64,000 nucleotides of DNA, from positions 62,001 to 126,000 of the forward strand of contig NZ_ANIJ01000018.1 of assembly GCF_000347035.1 (NCBI RefSeq), written 5' to 3'. This document shows positions 9,016 to 17,978 of this stretch, piece after piece (positions within the stretch are counted from its first letter, which is position 1; each line of letters begins with the position of its first letter). Source of the DNA: Leptospira sp. B5-022. GTDB lineage: Bacteria; Spirochaetota; Leptospiria; Leptospirales; Leptospiraceae. The notes below the pieces were generated by a model that saw only the letters and a list, made by a program, of their open reading frames with translations, did not search any database and was not told where the DNA came from. A program made the position numbers and the translations under genes.

Positions 9016-9447
9016 TTAAAAGAATTTCTTTTCCAAAAGTTCTAAATGCTCTTGGGGAAGTTTCGGGACCAGTTTTTTTCCCTTGGTGTAATTGTATAGC
9101 AGTAAACCGGATAAACCAAGATAGATAATGACTCCTGCTAAGTGTGCAAGATTGGCCAACCAAGGTCCTACAACCGGGATAAAGGAGAAAAGCCAAGACA
9201 ATACTAAGAATGCGATAAAATACAGAACACCAACAAAGGAAAGTTTTGCATGTCTATAGACTTCCGCTTGGTTGGAGTAGAAAGAAAATCCGATCAACCA
9301 GTTGCCGAATAGAGGAAGTGTCACCAAGTAGATGCGAAATCTCTCAGTGTTTATAAAACTCTTGGCTTGGTTCCAATAAGGAGAGAGAAGATCTAGGACT
9401 TTAGCCTTGAGTTCTTCTAATTTTGCTGAGTATTTTTCGAACTTCAT
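9016..9447 (-). CDS. Small membrane protein, DUF4870/Tic20-like
   Basis: A 143-residue protein with an amphipathic N-terminus and about three hydrophobic segments (YLVTLPLFGNWLIGF, VLYFIAFLVLSWLFSFIP, HLAGVIIYLGLSGLLLY). The layout and IPVVGPWLANL resemble the DUF4870/Tic20-like group of small membrane proteins of unknown role. It starts 47 bases inside the preceding gene of the same type, so both are surely co-translated. The two proteins look like distant paralogues. The gene ends six bases before tRNA-Arg on the same strand, so that tRNA could be read through from here. Confidence 0.7.
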   Translation of the reverse strand: MKFEKYSAKLEELKAKVLDLLSPYWNQAKSFINTERFRIYLVTLPLFGNWLIGFSFYSNQAEVYRHAKLSFVGVLYFIAFLVLSWLFSFIPVVGPWLANLAHLAGVIIYLGLSGLLLYNYTKGKKLVPKLPQEHLELLEKKFF

Positions 9448-9847
9448 TTTCTATTTCCGGAAATAATGGTAATACGAACAGTTTGCCTTGATACGCTTGC
9501 AAGGCTCCCAAAATTCCATAACCAAATAAAGCCAGCCATGCGACATAGCTTATAAAATCGGTTACAACTGGATTTGCATGTATCCATTTTAAGATGGTGC
9601 TTAGGATTGGGAACTCTCTTAAGAACCAAACAACCAAATACAGAAAAACGAATCCTAGGTTCAACTTGATCGCTTGGAGCGCGTGAAACTTGCAGATTTC
9701 CTGTTTTCTTCTAAAAAACCAAGGAATGACCCATCCTAAAAAAGGAATATAGGAAATAGCAGCGAATAGATTAGGATATTCTTCCCCTTCTAATAATCGC
9801 TTGGTTTCTTCCAGGAATTCCCGGGTGTTGAATCTCTGGTCCGACAT
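9401..9847 (-). CDS. Small membrane protein, DUF4870/Tic20-like
   Basis: A 148-residue protein. A soluble N-terminus is followed by ISYIPFLGWVIPWFF and CKFHALQAIKLNLGFVFLYLVVWF, the characteristic start of DUF4870/Tic20-like proteins, in which a conserved RFHA/KFHA turn links the first two helices. Two more helices follow (FISYVAWLALFGYGILGALQAYQ). The function of the family is unknown. The gene overlaps the next gene by 47 bases in another frame, an unusually long same-strand overlap. It is divergent-free: a tRNA-Ser lies about 40 bases upstream on the same strand. Confidence 0.7.
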   Translation of the reverse strand: MSDQRFNTREFLEETKRLLEGEEYPNLFAAISYIPFLGWVIPWFFRRKQEICKFHALQAIKLNLGFVFLYLVVWFLREFPILSTILKWIHANPVVTDFISYVAWLALFGYGILGALQAYQGKLFVLPLFPEIENEVRKILSKIRRTQG

Positions 9848-9886
9848 CTTCTTATTTCCCGGGGTCAGGTGAGAGTATGGAACTTT

Positions 9887-9975
<89 letters not shown>

Positions 9976-9991
9976 AGTGTAGTTCCGTCTT

Positions 9992-10077
<86 letters not shown>

Positions 10078-10088
10078 GGTTAAGGATT

Positions 10089-10119
10089 ACTTTACTGACA
10101 AGATGGGGGACCCTGTCAA
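10089..10119 (-). promoter_or_regulatory. Probable promoter of the tRNA-Ser pair
   Basis: On the minus strand TTGACA (10114-10119) is followed after 19 bases by TAAAGT (10089-10094). This places transcription start about 5 bases before the first tRNA-Ser. The -35 is consensus; the spacing is slightly long. Confidence 0.4.
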
Positions 10120-10131
10120 GGTGATTTACCT

Positions 10132-11319
10132 ATGAGTACGGAAAAGAACCATAGAGAAATTTCCGGATTAGTCGTGGAGAAATGGGCGAATCTTGGAACT
10201 TGTATTTCTCATGCAGAGAATAAAACCGTATTCGTAAAAGCTGCGGTTCCGGGAGAAACAGTTCGGATCAGAACTGATAAAGAAAATTCTAAACTGATTT
10301 GGGGAACTGTAGTATCCACGGAAAATGTTTCTCCGTTTCGGATTGCCTCAGATTGTTCTGCGTTTCCCGAATGTGGAGGTTGTTCTTATCGCCATATTCC
10401 GTATGAGGAAGAACTTCGGATCAAAAAAGCGCTTTTGCAGAATTCTTTTTTATATGTTTCCAGGTTGGAGCCTTCCCAAATCCCGGAAATTGAAATTTTA
10501 AGCGGACCTTCTAACGGTTATAGGAATACGGCTCAAATCAAAATCGGACTCAAAAAAGGAAAACCGAACGCCGGATTTTATAAAGAGAATTCCAATTCCT
10601 TGGTTTTATTTCCCAAAGAAGGTTGTAAACATCTTCCTTCCGAGATGAACGAGTACATCCGAAAGAATTTAGAAAGTAAAAAAACGTTTTCTAAGAAGGG
10701 AGATTGGAGACTCCGTTATTCCTTCGGAAAAATTTTGGAATATGATAAACAGGAAGTGAAAATAGGTCCGTATCTCCCCGAAAAATTAGAATGGTCCATC
10801 CCGGCAGATGGTTTTACCCAAGTGAATCGTTTTCTTTTGGAAGAATGGATGCTCAAGATCCGGTCTTGGATCCCAAAAGACTGCGGACCTGTATTAGAAT
10901 TTTATTCAGGAGCAGGACTTATCAGCTTAGCGATCGGTCATTTAGTGACTCGTCTTTCCGGTTACGAGTTGTCCAACTCTTCGGTAAAAGCGGCCGCGAG
11001 TAATGCGAAGAATATAGGGTATTCTCACTTAGAGTTCCATACATTGGATCTGAATTCTTCTTTGCCAAAAAAATTAGGTTCTATCGGAGCAAAACTGTGT
11101 ATTCTAAATCCTCCGAGGGCAGGCGCTTCTTCTTCCTTATTAGATTTTCTGGATGAACATAAACCTTCTCGCGTTATCTATTCCAGCTGTAATCCGGGCA
11201 CTTTAGCAAGAGATCTTGGGATCTTAAAAAACTCAGGATATAAGCCTAAGGAAATAATTCTTACGGATTTCTTTCCCAGGACTAAACATTTCGAAGTCCT
11301 GGTTCTTTTGGATCTCTGA
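10132..11319 (+). CDS. RumA/TrmA-type RNA (uracil-C5) methyltransferase
   Basis: A 395-residue protein that would transfer a methyl group from SAM to C5 of a uridine in rRNA or tRNA. It has an N-terminal TRAM-like beta domain (about residues 10-65). A cysteine cluster starting CSAFPECGGCSYRH can bind a [4Fe-4S] cluster, with a further Cys in EGCKHLP. The SAM domain has VLEFYSGAGLISLAIG, NPPRAGAS and the catalytic-nucleophile region YSSCNPGTLARDL. Length is a little short for RlmD (about 430). Whether its target is 23S U1939, U747 or tRNA U54 cannot be told. Confidence 0.88.
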   Translation: MSTEKNHREISGLVVEKWANLGTCISHAENKTVFVKAAVPGETVRIRTDKENSKLIWGTVVSTENVSPFRIASDCSAFPECGGCSYRHIPYEEELRIKKALLQNSFLYVSRLEPSQIPEIEILSGPSNGYRNTAQIKIGLKKGKPNAGFYKENSNSLVLFPKEGCKHLPSEMNEYIRKNLESKKTFSKKGDWRLRYSFGKILEYDKQEVKIGPYLPEKLEWSIPADGFTQVNRFLLEEWMLKIRSWIPKDCGPVLEFYSGAGLISLAIGHLVTRLSGYELSNSSVKAAASNAKNIGYSHLEFHTLDLNSSLPKKLGSIGAKLCILNPPRAGASSSLLDFLDEHKPSRVIYSSCNPGTLARDLGILKNSGYKPKEIILTDFFPRTKHFEVLVLLDL

Positions 11320-11390
11320 TTTTTTACTTTTAGAATTCCGATCCGAAATCGGAAAATGGTCATTGGAGCCTGGACTCCGGGGAAAATTAA

Positions 11391-12392
11391 ATGCCGATCA
11401 TAGATGAATACGAACTTCCTTCCAGAAAGTCAGACCCTGGATCCAAGTTCGGCGAGGTCCTGCAAGGGATTTGGTTAGAAGACGAGATCTGTTTTGCGAT
11501 CGCAGGCGGTGGATGTAAGGCATTCTACGGTTTAGGGTTTGGACATGAGTTGAAAAATTGGGGATTAAAACTCAGGCAAGTGTCCGGTGTTTCCGCAGGT
11601 GCTGCAATGGTACTTTCATTACTCTGCGAAACGGAAGAAGAATCCGTTTCCTTTTTTGAAAGGATCGTTCGTAAGAACCCTCGCAATTTTTATTTTACTC
11701 GTTTATTCAGCGGAGAGAAGGCATTTCCTCATGAGGATATGTATCGTAGGACGATCCGATTCGGAATGGATTTCGAAAAGATCATTCGTTCCGGGGCAAA
11801 AGTTTTTATTCATACGATCAAGGCATTTCCGAAAGACGATTCCAATAGGAATACATTTAGGCTCGCTAGATTGATCGCAGAAACCGGAAAAGCGTTCTTA
11901 GAGGATGAAAGAGATCGTAACAAAGGACTTTATACCGAAAGGACGTTTCGTGTATTGAGAAATTGGAATATGAAAGAAGTTCTTTTTACGGAGGCGGATT
12001 TTAGGGACCCGAGTGTGATCGAACAGATTATCTTAAATTCTTCCTCTATTCCTCCTATCGTTTCTTTTCAGAATCATGGAAAGGAATATTATCTGGACGG
12101 AGGGCTCACGAATAACTTACTTCTGGAAGCGTTTCCTCCCAATGCAAAAATTATAGGGATACATTACGAGCAAACAACGATCGTGGGAAAGGACCCTCGC
12201 CTTTTGGATCGGTGTTTTTTAGTGACCCCATCTAAACCTTTACCTATTACTTCTTTTGATTATACGAATGCAAAAGGTGTTAGGGAAACTTATGAGTTGG
12301 GGAAATCGGACGCATTAAAAAATAAGGATAAGATCCTGGAATATCTCAAAAAAGACTGGGTGAAAAAAGCGGAAAAGTTGCGTAAGAATTAA
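11391..12392 (+). CDS. Patatin-like phospholipase
   Basis: A 333-residue protein with the Ser-Asp dyad layout of bacterial patatins. The oxyanion loop is IAGGGCKAFYGLG (usually GGGxRG), the nucleophile elbow is SGVSAGAAM, and the Asp is in YLDGGLTNN. Family members are lipid acyl hydrolases (phospholipase A or esterase). There is no signal peptide, so it is probably cytoplasmic or injected. The gene stands alone on the plus strand, about 70 bases after the RNA methyltransferase, and meets a minus-strand gene at its 3' end with a 2-base gap. Confidence 0.88.
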   Translation: MPIIDEYELPSRKSDPGSKFGEVLQGIWLEDEICFAIAGGGCKAFYGLGFGHELKNWGLKLRQVSGVSAGAAMVLSLLCETEEESVSFFERIVRKNPRNFYFTRLFSGEKAFPHEDMYRRTIRFGMDFEKIIRSGAKVFIHTIKAFPKDDSNRNTFRLARLIAETGKAFLEDERDRNKGLYTERTFRVLRNWNMKEVLFTEADFRDPSVIEQIILNSSSIPPIVSFQNHGKEYYLDGGLTNNLLLEAFPPNAKIIGIHYEQTTIVGKDPRLLDRCFLVTPSKPLPITSFDYTNAKGVRETYELGKSDALKNKDKILEYLKKDWVKKAEKLRKN

Positions 12393-12394
12393 AT

Positions 12395-12847
12395 TCATTC
12401 GGGATCTGAACTTAAATTCGGACGGTAGCAGGGAGAAGCATAGGGATCGTAAAAATAAAGATATTCGATCTTTTTTTGCGAATTTTTCGAATTATAAAAG
12501 TCGGTTGAAAGAAGGAAACTGATCAAAAGTTTATCTTCGTAGAATTCCAACAGGTCTAAACGGACTTCACCTAAATACGCATTATAAAAAAATGATGTAG
12601 GAATATCGTACAAATTTCGAACAACAATATTCTCGTAAAAATCCTCAGTGTATCGTTCGATCAATCCTTGCAAGTCCACGAAACTTTCCGTCTTTTCCAA
12701 AAGTATTGTTTTGATATGATCGGTAATTTTTCTTTTCCAATTGTTTTGGATGAAACGAAAGAACAGGAACGCGGTCGCGGAAAGTAATCCAATCAAAAAA
12801 CCGGATCTTGAGTATCTGTTTTTTAGTATATGATTGATGACTTTCAA
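12395..12847 (-). CDS. Hypothetical membrane-anchored protein
   Basis: A 150-residue protein with one N-terminal transmembrane segment (GFLIGLLSATAFLFFRFI) after a basic start, then a soluble, Tyr/Phe/Asp-rich domain. I recognise no family. Its start overlaps the stop of the upstream GMC oxidoreductase by 4 bp, so it is translationally coupled. By position it resembles the small accessory subunits that accompany membrane-associated GMC dehydrogenases, but it lacks visible haem or signal motifs of the gluconate dehydrogenase small subunit. The role is inference only. Confidence 0.65.
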   Translation of the reverse strand: MKVINHILKNRYSRSGFLIGLLSATAFLFFRFIQNNWKRKITDHIKTILLEKTESFVDLQGLIERYTEDFYENIVVRNLYDIPTSFFYNAYLGEVRLDLLEFYEDKLLISFLLSTDFYNSKNSQKKIEYLYFYDPYASPCYRPNLSSDPE

Positions 12848-14310
12848 GATCGGGATCCGGAATCGAATAATCTGTCTGCTGTTCTAAGGGAAAGAGCTGC
12901 GATTGTTAAGCTTGGATTTGCAGGAGGGGAAGTAGGAAAAGAAGAAGAGCCCAAAACGCATAGATTGCGGATCTTATGATGGACGAGATCTCGATCGACT
13001 ACGCTATTCCCGGTTGAATTTCCCATAGGAACGGTTCCTTGAATATGGGACTCGGTCGAATTGATGGACTCAGCCAAGGTAAATGAAGAGGCCGAAACTG
13101 CCTTTGCGATTTCCGAAGCATATTTTTCCGTGTTTTTTAAGGCAGCTTGCGTTCTCGGATGATGCCCTTTATAAACCACGATAGGTAATTTTCCATTCGA
13201 ATCCAATTCTATCCTGTTTTGGGATTGTCTGAGATCTTCAAAGATGAATTTAACATTCGCCCGATTGAATCCATTTTTCCACCTATTGCCGCCAAGAATA
13301 GGTGCAGTATGATTTTCCACGAGACAGGCAGAGGTTTTTTTTCGTTCCGGAGTATCATAAAACATATAACCTAATCCCGAAATTACGGTACTTCCGTCGA
13401 AGCCTGTTATTTGATCCAATTCCATCGAACAATTTATCGAAACCTGTTCATTGATCCCTTTTCCCAATTCCGGAGAATTGTCCCCGGATCTAATTAGTAG
13501 AAATGGATTGAAGATAGCGTTTGCTCCTAGTACGAATAAATCGGCAGAAATCTCATATTCTTTTTCTTGATAGGTGATCAGAACGGATTTCGCAATACCG
13601 TTTTCGATCCGTAAATATTCCGCTTTAGCCTCGGTTTTCAATATGACACGTGGATCCTCGTAAGCTCCCGATAAACTGTTTGTCACTGTGAATTTAGAAT
13701 CTATAGGACAAACGTGGCAGACACCCGAATTACAACATTTAGGTCTTTGCTCAATGGAAATGGAAGGTCTTGCACAAGGTGTTGCAATGTAAAGAGAGCC
13801 GAATTTTTTCTGCAAAAGTTTATCAAATCCGGAAAGTTTATGCGGTGGTAAAGGATAGGAAGAAGTTTTAGGAAAAGGAGTTTTGGAAGGACCCGAGACT
13901 TGGAAAATATTCTCAGCAATGGAATAATAGTTTTCTAATTCCTCATAGGTTAGAGGCCAATCTATTCCGTATCCGTAAATCGATTTTGTACGGAAATCGT
14001 TTGGTAAAAAACGTAATGTGTTTCCATACCAACAATTGCTACTTCCCCCGAAAGAAGGAGAATATGTCCATTTTTTATTAGTATCATCGGTTTGTAAGAA
14101 TGTTTTTGACGGATCGAGTTTTGTCGCAACTACTCCGTTATGTTTTCGGAATCGTCTTGCTTTCCTTTCCGAATGGGATTCTTCATATCCTTTTTCCAGG
14201 ACTAATATCTTTTTTCCGATGATCTCTTTTTTTTGGAGAATTCTAGTCAGAAAAAAAGAGGAAGATATGCCGCTCCCTATAATTAAAATATCGTAATGTT
14301 CCTTCTTCAT
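12844..14310 (-). CDS. GMC-family FAD oxidoreductase
   Basis: A 488-residue flavoprotein. The N-terminal FAD motif is ILIIGSGISSSFFL with the strand-2 acidic end in ILVLEKGYE. The substrate domain carries a FAD-loop motif, SFGGSSNCWYGNTLRF. The region CCNSGVCHVCPIDSKF is a cysteine-rich segment seen in membrane-linked GMC dehydrogenases and cholesterol-oxidase-like enzymes. The C-terminus has HIQGTVPMGN and LCVLGSSSFPTSPPANPSLTIAAL, with the typical C-terminal FAD contact. It probably oxidises an alcohol on a sugar, sterol or lipid. The operon order is GT-C-like protein, this enzyme, then a small membrane protein, with 4-bp overlaps on both sides. Confidence 0.88.
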   Translation of the reverse strand: MKKEHYDILIIGSGISSSFFLTRILQKKEIIGKKILVLEKGYEESHSERKARRFRKHNGVVATKLDPSKTFLQTDDTNKKWTYSPSFGGSSNCWYGNTLRFLPNDFRTKSIYGYGIDWPLTYEELENYYSIAENIFQVSGPSKTPFPKTSSYPLPPHKLSGFDKLLQKKFGSLYIATPCARPSISIEQRPKCCNSGVCHVCPIDSKFTVTNSLSGAYEDPRVILKTEAKAEYLRIENGIAKSVLITYQEKEYEISADLFVLGANAIFNPFLLIRSGDNSPELGKGINEQVSINCSMELDQITGFDGSTVISGLGYMFYDTPERKKTSACLVENHTAPILGGNRWKNGFNRANVKFIFEDLRQSQNRIELDSNGKLPIVVYKGHHPRTQAALKNTEKYASEIAKAVSASSFTLAESINSTESHIQGTVPMGNSTGNSVVDRDLVHHKIRNLCVLGSSSFPTSPPANPSLTIAALSLRTADRLFDSGSRS

Positions 14311-15836
14311 CCTGCCTTTTTCTCACAAACGAGGATCCAATCGTATCCCCATATCTTTTCTCCTTCGAGAATCTCCTTCGTTTCTTCCGCAAAAGGGGTT
14401 TCTTGAGAGCAATTGTAAATTTCGGTAAATTCAGATTGAAGTAATGCCTCTGCGAAAACCGGGAGACTGACTACAAAATCGGGAACCGTATCCAAGACCA
14501 ATTTAGGAGGGATGGCTCCGATCGCTCCATCGGAACGCTCTTCCGGGATTTTTAAAGGATGGTAGGAAACGGATACGGACGAGCCTAAACCTACCGCATC
14601 TATTATTTCTCCTTCAAAGGAATGTCCCAAGGCGCCGATTTCAGGAGCAAGCAAGGTTCCGTTGGGCTTCTTTTGGTTTAAATATTTTCCGATCTCCAAG
14701 TAACGTACTATTCTGGAATTGTATGTCAGTTTTCGGTATTCGGAAAGTCCGAAAAGGCCGGCATATATGTCCTTCGAGATCTTTGGCAACGGCTGATATA
14801 AGACACCTAAGATGGAAAGTGAAAACAAGGCATAAACAAACCCTTTATTATCGACCTCCTTTATTTTGTGAAAAGCCCAAATTACCGAGAAAGAAAACGG
14901 TGCCAAGAAAAGAGGAGTATACCATCTGAATACGAATACACGACCCAGTATATAGATCAAAGGTAAAGCCAGCCCGAAGGCCCAAGCAGAAAGAACGAAT
15001 CTTGGAGCGGTTTTAAAACCTATCCTGTATAAAATGAAACCGACTAAAAAGAATAAGGCTAGGTAAGCGACTGCTACCGAATAATCTCCAAAAATTGCCA
15101 AAACAGGATGGTCGTAAGAGATGGAATAAACGGAAAGTTTGACCATTCCAGCTCTGGGAAGAATCGTTCCGAAATGAAAATACATCCATAGGCTCAAAGC
15201 CGAAATAGGAAGGCCCGCGATCAATATCTCCTTTAGATCGGGTATTTTTGGAGAAGGGAATAGGAAAAAGAATATTAGAAAAACGGCAAGTTCGTATCTG
15301 AAAAATACGCTTAAGCAGAGTATTAAAAGAGAAAATTTACTTTTTCTTTCTTGGAGATAAATTCCAAACATTAAACAAGACAATGCGGCGGCGGATTCCA
15401 TTCCCATAAGTACCGTATCATAAATCCAAACGAAAGTCAGCAAAAGACCGGCATATCTTAGAGAGGCATTTATATTCTCTCGTTTTAAAAGTATCCCGAA
15501 AATATATATGGTACTGAAAAGCCCAATACAACCTAAAAGAAAAGCGGCATACGTTATGGGAATTCCGGTTTTAGAAAGAAGGCTAAGACAGATCGTCCAG
15601 TTCGGGGAAGATGTTGAATTTACTGGATCGTTTAAATTGTAATATGGGAGTCCGGTTTTTGCGAAATTTTCGGCCACTCTATAATGAATATATGCGTCAT
15701 CAACGATCGTAAAAGGAAAAAGACGAAAAAATATCCAAACAACAAAGGCTACGGAGAAAAAGGAGAAGAGTAAAAGACCGAAGTCTATTTTTACTTTCGG
15801 ATATTCGATATTTTTGAAACGTAAAACCCTACTCAT
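14307..15836 (-). CDS. Polytopic GT-C-like putative glycosyltransferase
   Basis: A 509-residue protein with about ten hydrophobic segments. After the first helix comes FTIVDDAYIHYRVAENFAKTG, the double-Asp loop typical of GT-C glycosyltransferases that use polyprenyl-phosphate sugars (PMT/ArnT/GT39-like). The C-terminal soluble region (about residues 390-509) would face the periplasm. Together with the coupled GMC oxidoreductase it suggests synthesis and oxidation of a surface glycan or glycolipid, which is inference. The stop overlaps the start of the GMC gene by 4 bp. The donor and acceptor are unknown. Confidence 0.7.
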   Translation of the reverse strand: MSRVLRFKNIEYPKVKIDFGLLLFSFFSVAFVVWIFFRLFPFTIVDDAYIHYRVAENFAKTGLPYYNLNDPVNSTSSPNWTICLSLLSKTGIPITYAAFLLGCIGLFSTIYIFGILLKRENINASLRYAGLLLTFVWIYDTVLMGMESAAALSCLMFGIYLQERKSKFSLLILCLSVFFRYELAVFLIFFFLFPSPKIPDLKEILIAGLPISALSLWMYFHFGTILPRAGMVKLSVYSISYDHPVLAIFGDYSVAVAYLALFFLVGFILYRIGFKTAPRFVLSAWAFGLALPLIYILGRVFVFRWYTPLFLAPFSFSVIWAFHKIKEVDNKGFVYALFSLSILGVLYQPLPKISKDIYAGLFGLSEYRKLTYNSRIVRYLEIGKYLNQKKPNGTLLAPEIGALGHSFEGEIIDAVGLGSSVSVSYHPLKIPEERSDGAIGAIPPKLVLDTVPDFVVSLPVFAEALLQSEFTEIYNCSQETPFAEETKEILEGEKIWGYDWILVCEKKAG

Positions 15837-15953
15837 GAGAAAAAAATAAACGTAATAGGATCGGATTCAATCGCTTTTCTTAGGATTTTTTACCTTCGAA
15901 ATTTCTTGAACAAGCGGAGCTATCCAACATTTTAAGCCCAAGGTCGAATATTT

Positions 15954-16889
15954 GTGTCATTAGATTCCTCTATTATCACCGTAAAGAATGTAACTAAAAA
16001 ATTCAAAGATGTAACCGCCGTTAGCGATCTTTCTCTAGAAATTAAAAAGGGAGAGTTCGTAGGTTTGCTTGGACCGAATGGAGCCGGAAAAACGACTCTG
16101 ATCGAAATGTTGGAAGGGATCCAATTTCCGGATTCCGGAAAGATCCAAATTTTAGGCACAAGTTGGAAAGAGAGCGAAACTTTTTTAAGAAGTAATATAG
16201 GTCTCGCTCTGCAAGAAACAAGATTTATGGATCGGGCCACAGTTTGGGAAACTCTGAAATTATTCGGAAGTTTCTACAAGGCTCCTGAATCTAGACTGTA
16301 TGAAATTTTAGAACTCACTAGACTTTCCGAAAAAAGTAAATCCTTCGTAAACAGTTTATCAGGAGGCCAAAGGCAAAGATTGGCTTTAGGGGTTTCTATC
16401 ATGAACAAGCCCGAAATTCTTTTTTTGGACGAGCCAACTACAGGTTTGGATCCCGGGGCTAGAAGAGATATCTGGAAAATCCTAGAGGATCTACGAGCTT
16501 ACGGAACTACGATGATCCTCACTACACATTATATGGAAGAAGCGGAAGTACTTTGTGACAGGATCATCGTAATGGATAAGGGCCGGATCTTGGACCAAGG
16601 ATCTTTAACTCACCTTTTAGGAAAATTAGGCGGAGGAGAAATTGTCCGTTTTTCTTTGGAGAATGGAACGGATCCGAGTGGATATCTTCCTGAAAAAGGA
16701 AAATTCAAATTCAGTTGGAATTCCGATTCGAAAGAAGGCAGGATCTACGTGGAGAGAATTACGGATTATCTTCCTGCCATGTTGGATTCCTTTTCAAAGT
16801 CCGGGATCGTTTTAAAAGAACTAGAGTGTCATAAAAAGACCTTGGACGACTTATTCCTTTCGATGACAGGAAGAGGATTGGAAGAATGA
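15954..16889 (+). CDS. ABC transporter ATP-binding protein
   Basis: A 311-residue ATPase of the ABC-2 (DrrA/CcmA-type) exporter group. Walker A is GPNGAGKTTL, the Q-loop is in ALQET, the signature is LSGGQRQRLALG, Walker B is ILFLDEPTTGLDPGA, and the H-loop is TTHYMEEAE. About 80 C-terminal residues form the extra domain common in drug and polysaccharide exporters. The start is GTG. The permease gene begins in the last four bases (ATGA), so the two are made together. Confidence 0.94.
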   Translation: MSLDSSIITVKNVTKKFKDVTAVSDLSLEIKKGEFVGLLGPNGAGKTTLIEMLEGIQFPDSGKIQILGTSWKESETFLRSNIGLALQETRFMDRATVWETLKLFGSFYKAPESRLYEILELTRLSEKSKSFVNSLSGGQRQRLALGVSIMNKPEILFLDEPTTGLDPGARRDIWKILEDLRAYGTTMILTTHYMEEAEVLCDRIIVMDKGRILDQGSLTHLLGKLGGGEIVRFSLENGTDPSGYLPEKGKFKFSWNSDSKEGRIYVERITDYLPAMLDSFSKSGIVLKELECHKKTLDDLFLSMTGRGLEE

Positions 16890-17953
16890 AACAAATCTAT
16901 CATTTAGTCACGATTCAATTAAAAGAATTTTATCGGGAACCTGGGATCCTATTCTGGGCATTCATATTCCCGATAGCGATCGCAGGCGTGTTAGGACTTG
17001 CATTCACTTCTAAAGGGGTGCCTCAAACGAGAGTTGCCGTCATTTCCTCTTCGCATGATGCAAGCGGGCTATCGGCAAAAATCGAAAAAGCATTTTCTAA
17101 CTCTTCCGGTGGGAATTCCAACGGATTAGGTGTGATCGTTCCTCAGCTGCTTGCGGAAGAAGAAGCGATCAAAGCCCTAAAAAGAGGAGAGATCAATCTT
17201 CTCGTGCAAGAAGATGAAAAAGGAAATTTAGAATTTTCCTTCGATCCGAATAATGCAAATGCGCAGAGAGATTATCTCCTTCTTTCCAATGCTCTTTTGA
17301 GTATGCAAGGAACAGAACAAGGTAACTCTAATATCCGAAAACTGGATTCGAAAGGAACAAGATATATAGATTATCTCGTACCTGGAATGCTCGCTATGGG
17401 AGTCATGAATTCTTGCCTTTGGGGAGTGGGCTGGAATCTCATCGAGATGAGGATGAAAAAACTTTTAAGAAGAATGTCCGCAACCCCAATGAATAAGTTG
17501 GCGTTTGTAATGTCTTTCTTCTTCACTCGGATCTTTGTTACGACCGTAGAATCGATCATCTTCTTAACGTTTACATTTACCGTTTTTGAAAATGCCTTTT
17601 TCGGATCTATACCGGCTGCACTTTTGATCTTTCTGACCGGAAATTTCGTATTTGCATGTATCGGTATCTTTGTCGGTTCCAGAGCACAAAGCTCTCAGGT
17701 AGGGAATGGGCTCGTGAACGCTTTCACCTTTCCGATGATGGTCCTTTCCGGGATCTTCTTCAGTTATAAAAACTTCCCGGATATCGTACTTCCGTTCATA
17801 AAACATTTACCTTTGACCTTGATGGCGGATACTTTGAGAGCCATATTTATAGAAGGGGCAGGACTAACGGAAATCGTTTATCCCTGCGCGTTTATGGTCG
17901 TGATCGGATTTTTCTTCTTGGGTGTTGGGCTTCGTATATTTCGCTGGTCTTAA
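16886..17953 (+). CDS. ABC-2 type transporter permease
   Basis: A 355-residue membrane protein. An amphipathic N-terminus (LVTIQLKEFYREPGILFWAF) leads into TM1, followed by a large extracytoplasmic domain (about residues 45-155), then five helices. EFYREP before TM1 and the TM2-6 bundle (around residues 170-350) are typical of the ABC-2 permease fold. It pairs with the ATPase directly upstream to export a drug, lipid or other hydrophobic substrate; the substrate is not evident. pyrD follows after 25 bases. Confidence 0.93.
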   Translation: MKQIYHLVTIQLKEFYREPGILFWAFIFPIAIAGVLGLAFTSKGVPQTRVAVISSSHDASGLSAKIEKAFSNSSGGNSNGLGVIVPQLLAEEEAIKALKRGEINLLVQEDEKGNLEFSFDPNNANAQRDYLLLSNALLSMQGTEQGNSNIRKLDSKGTRYIDYLVPGMLAMGVMNSCLWGVGWNLIEMRMKKLLRRMSATPMNKLAFVMSFFFTRIFVTTVESIIFLTFTFTVFENAFFGSIPAALLIFLTGNFVFACIGIFVGSRAQSSQVGNGLVNAFTFPMMVLSGIFFSYKNFPDIVLPFIKHLPLTLMADTLRAIFIEGAGLTEIVYPCAFMVVIGFFFLGVGLRIFRWS

Positions 17954-17978
17954 ACACTTCAATCTACAAGGAGAACGG

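Noticed and set aside
17922..17978. Upstream in-frame ATG for pyrD
   Set aside because: It overlaps the permease and lacks a ribosome binding site; the ATG at 17979 has AAGGAG.
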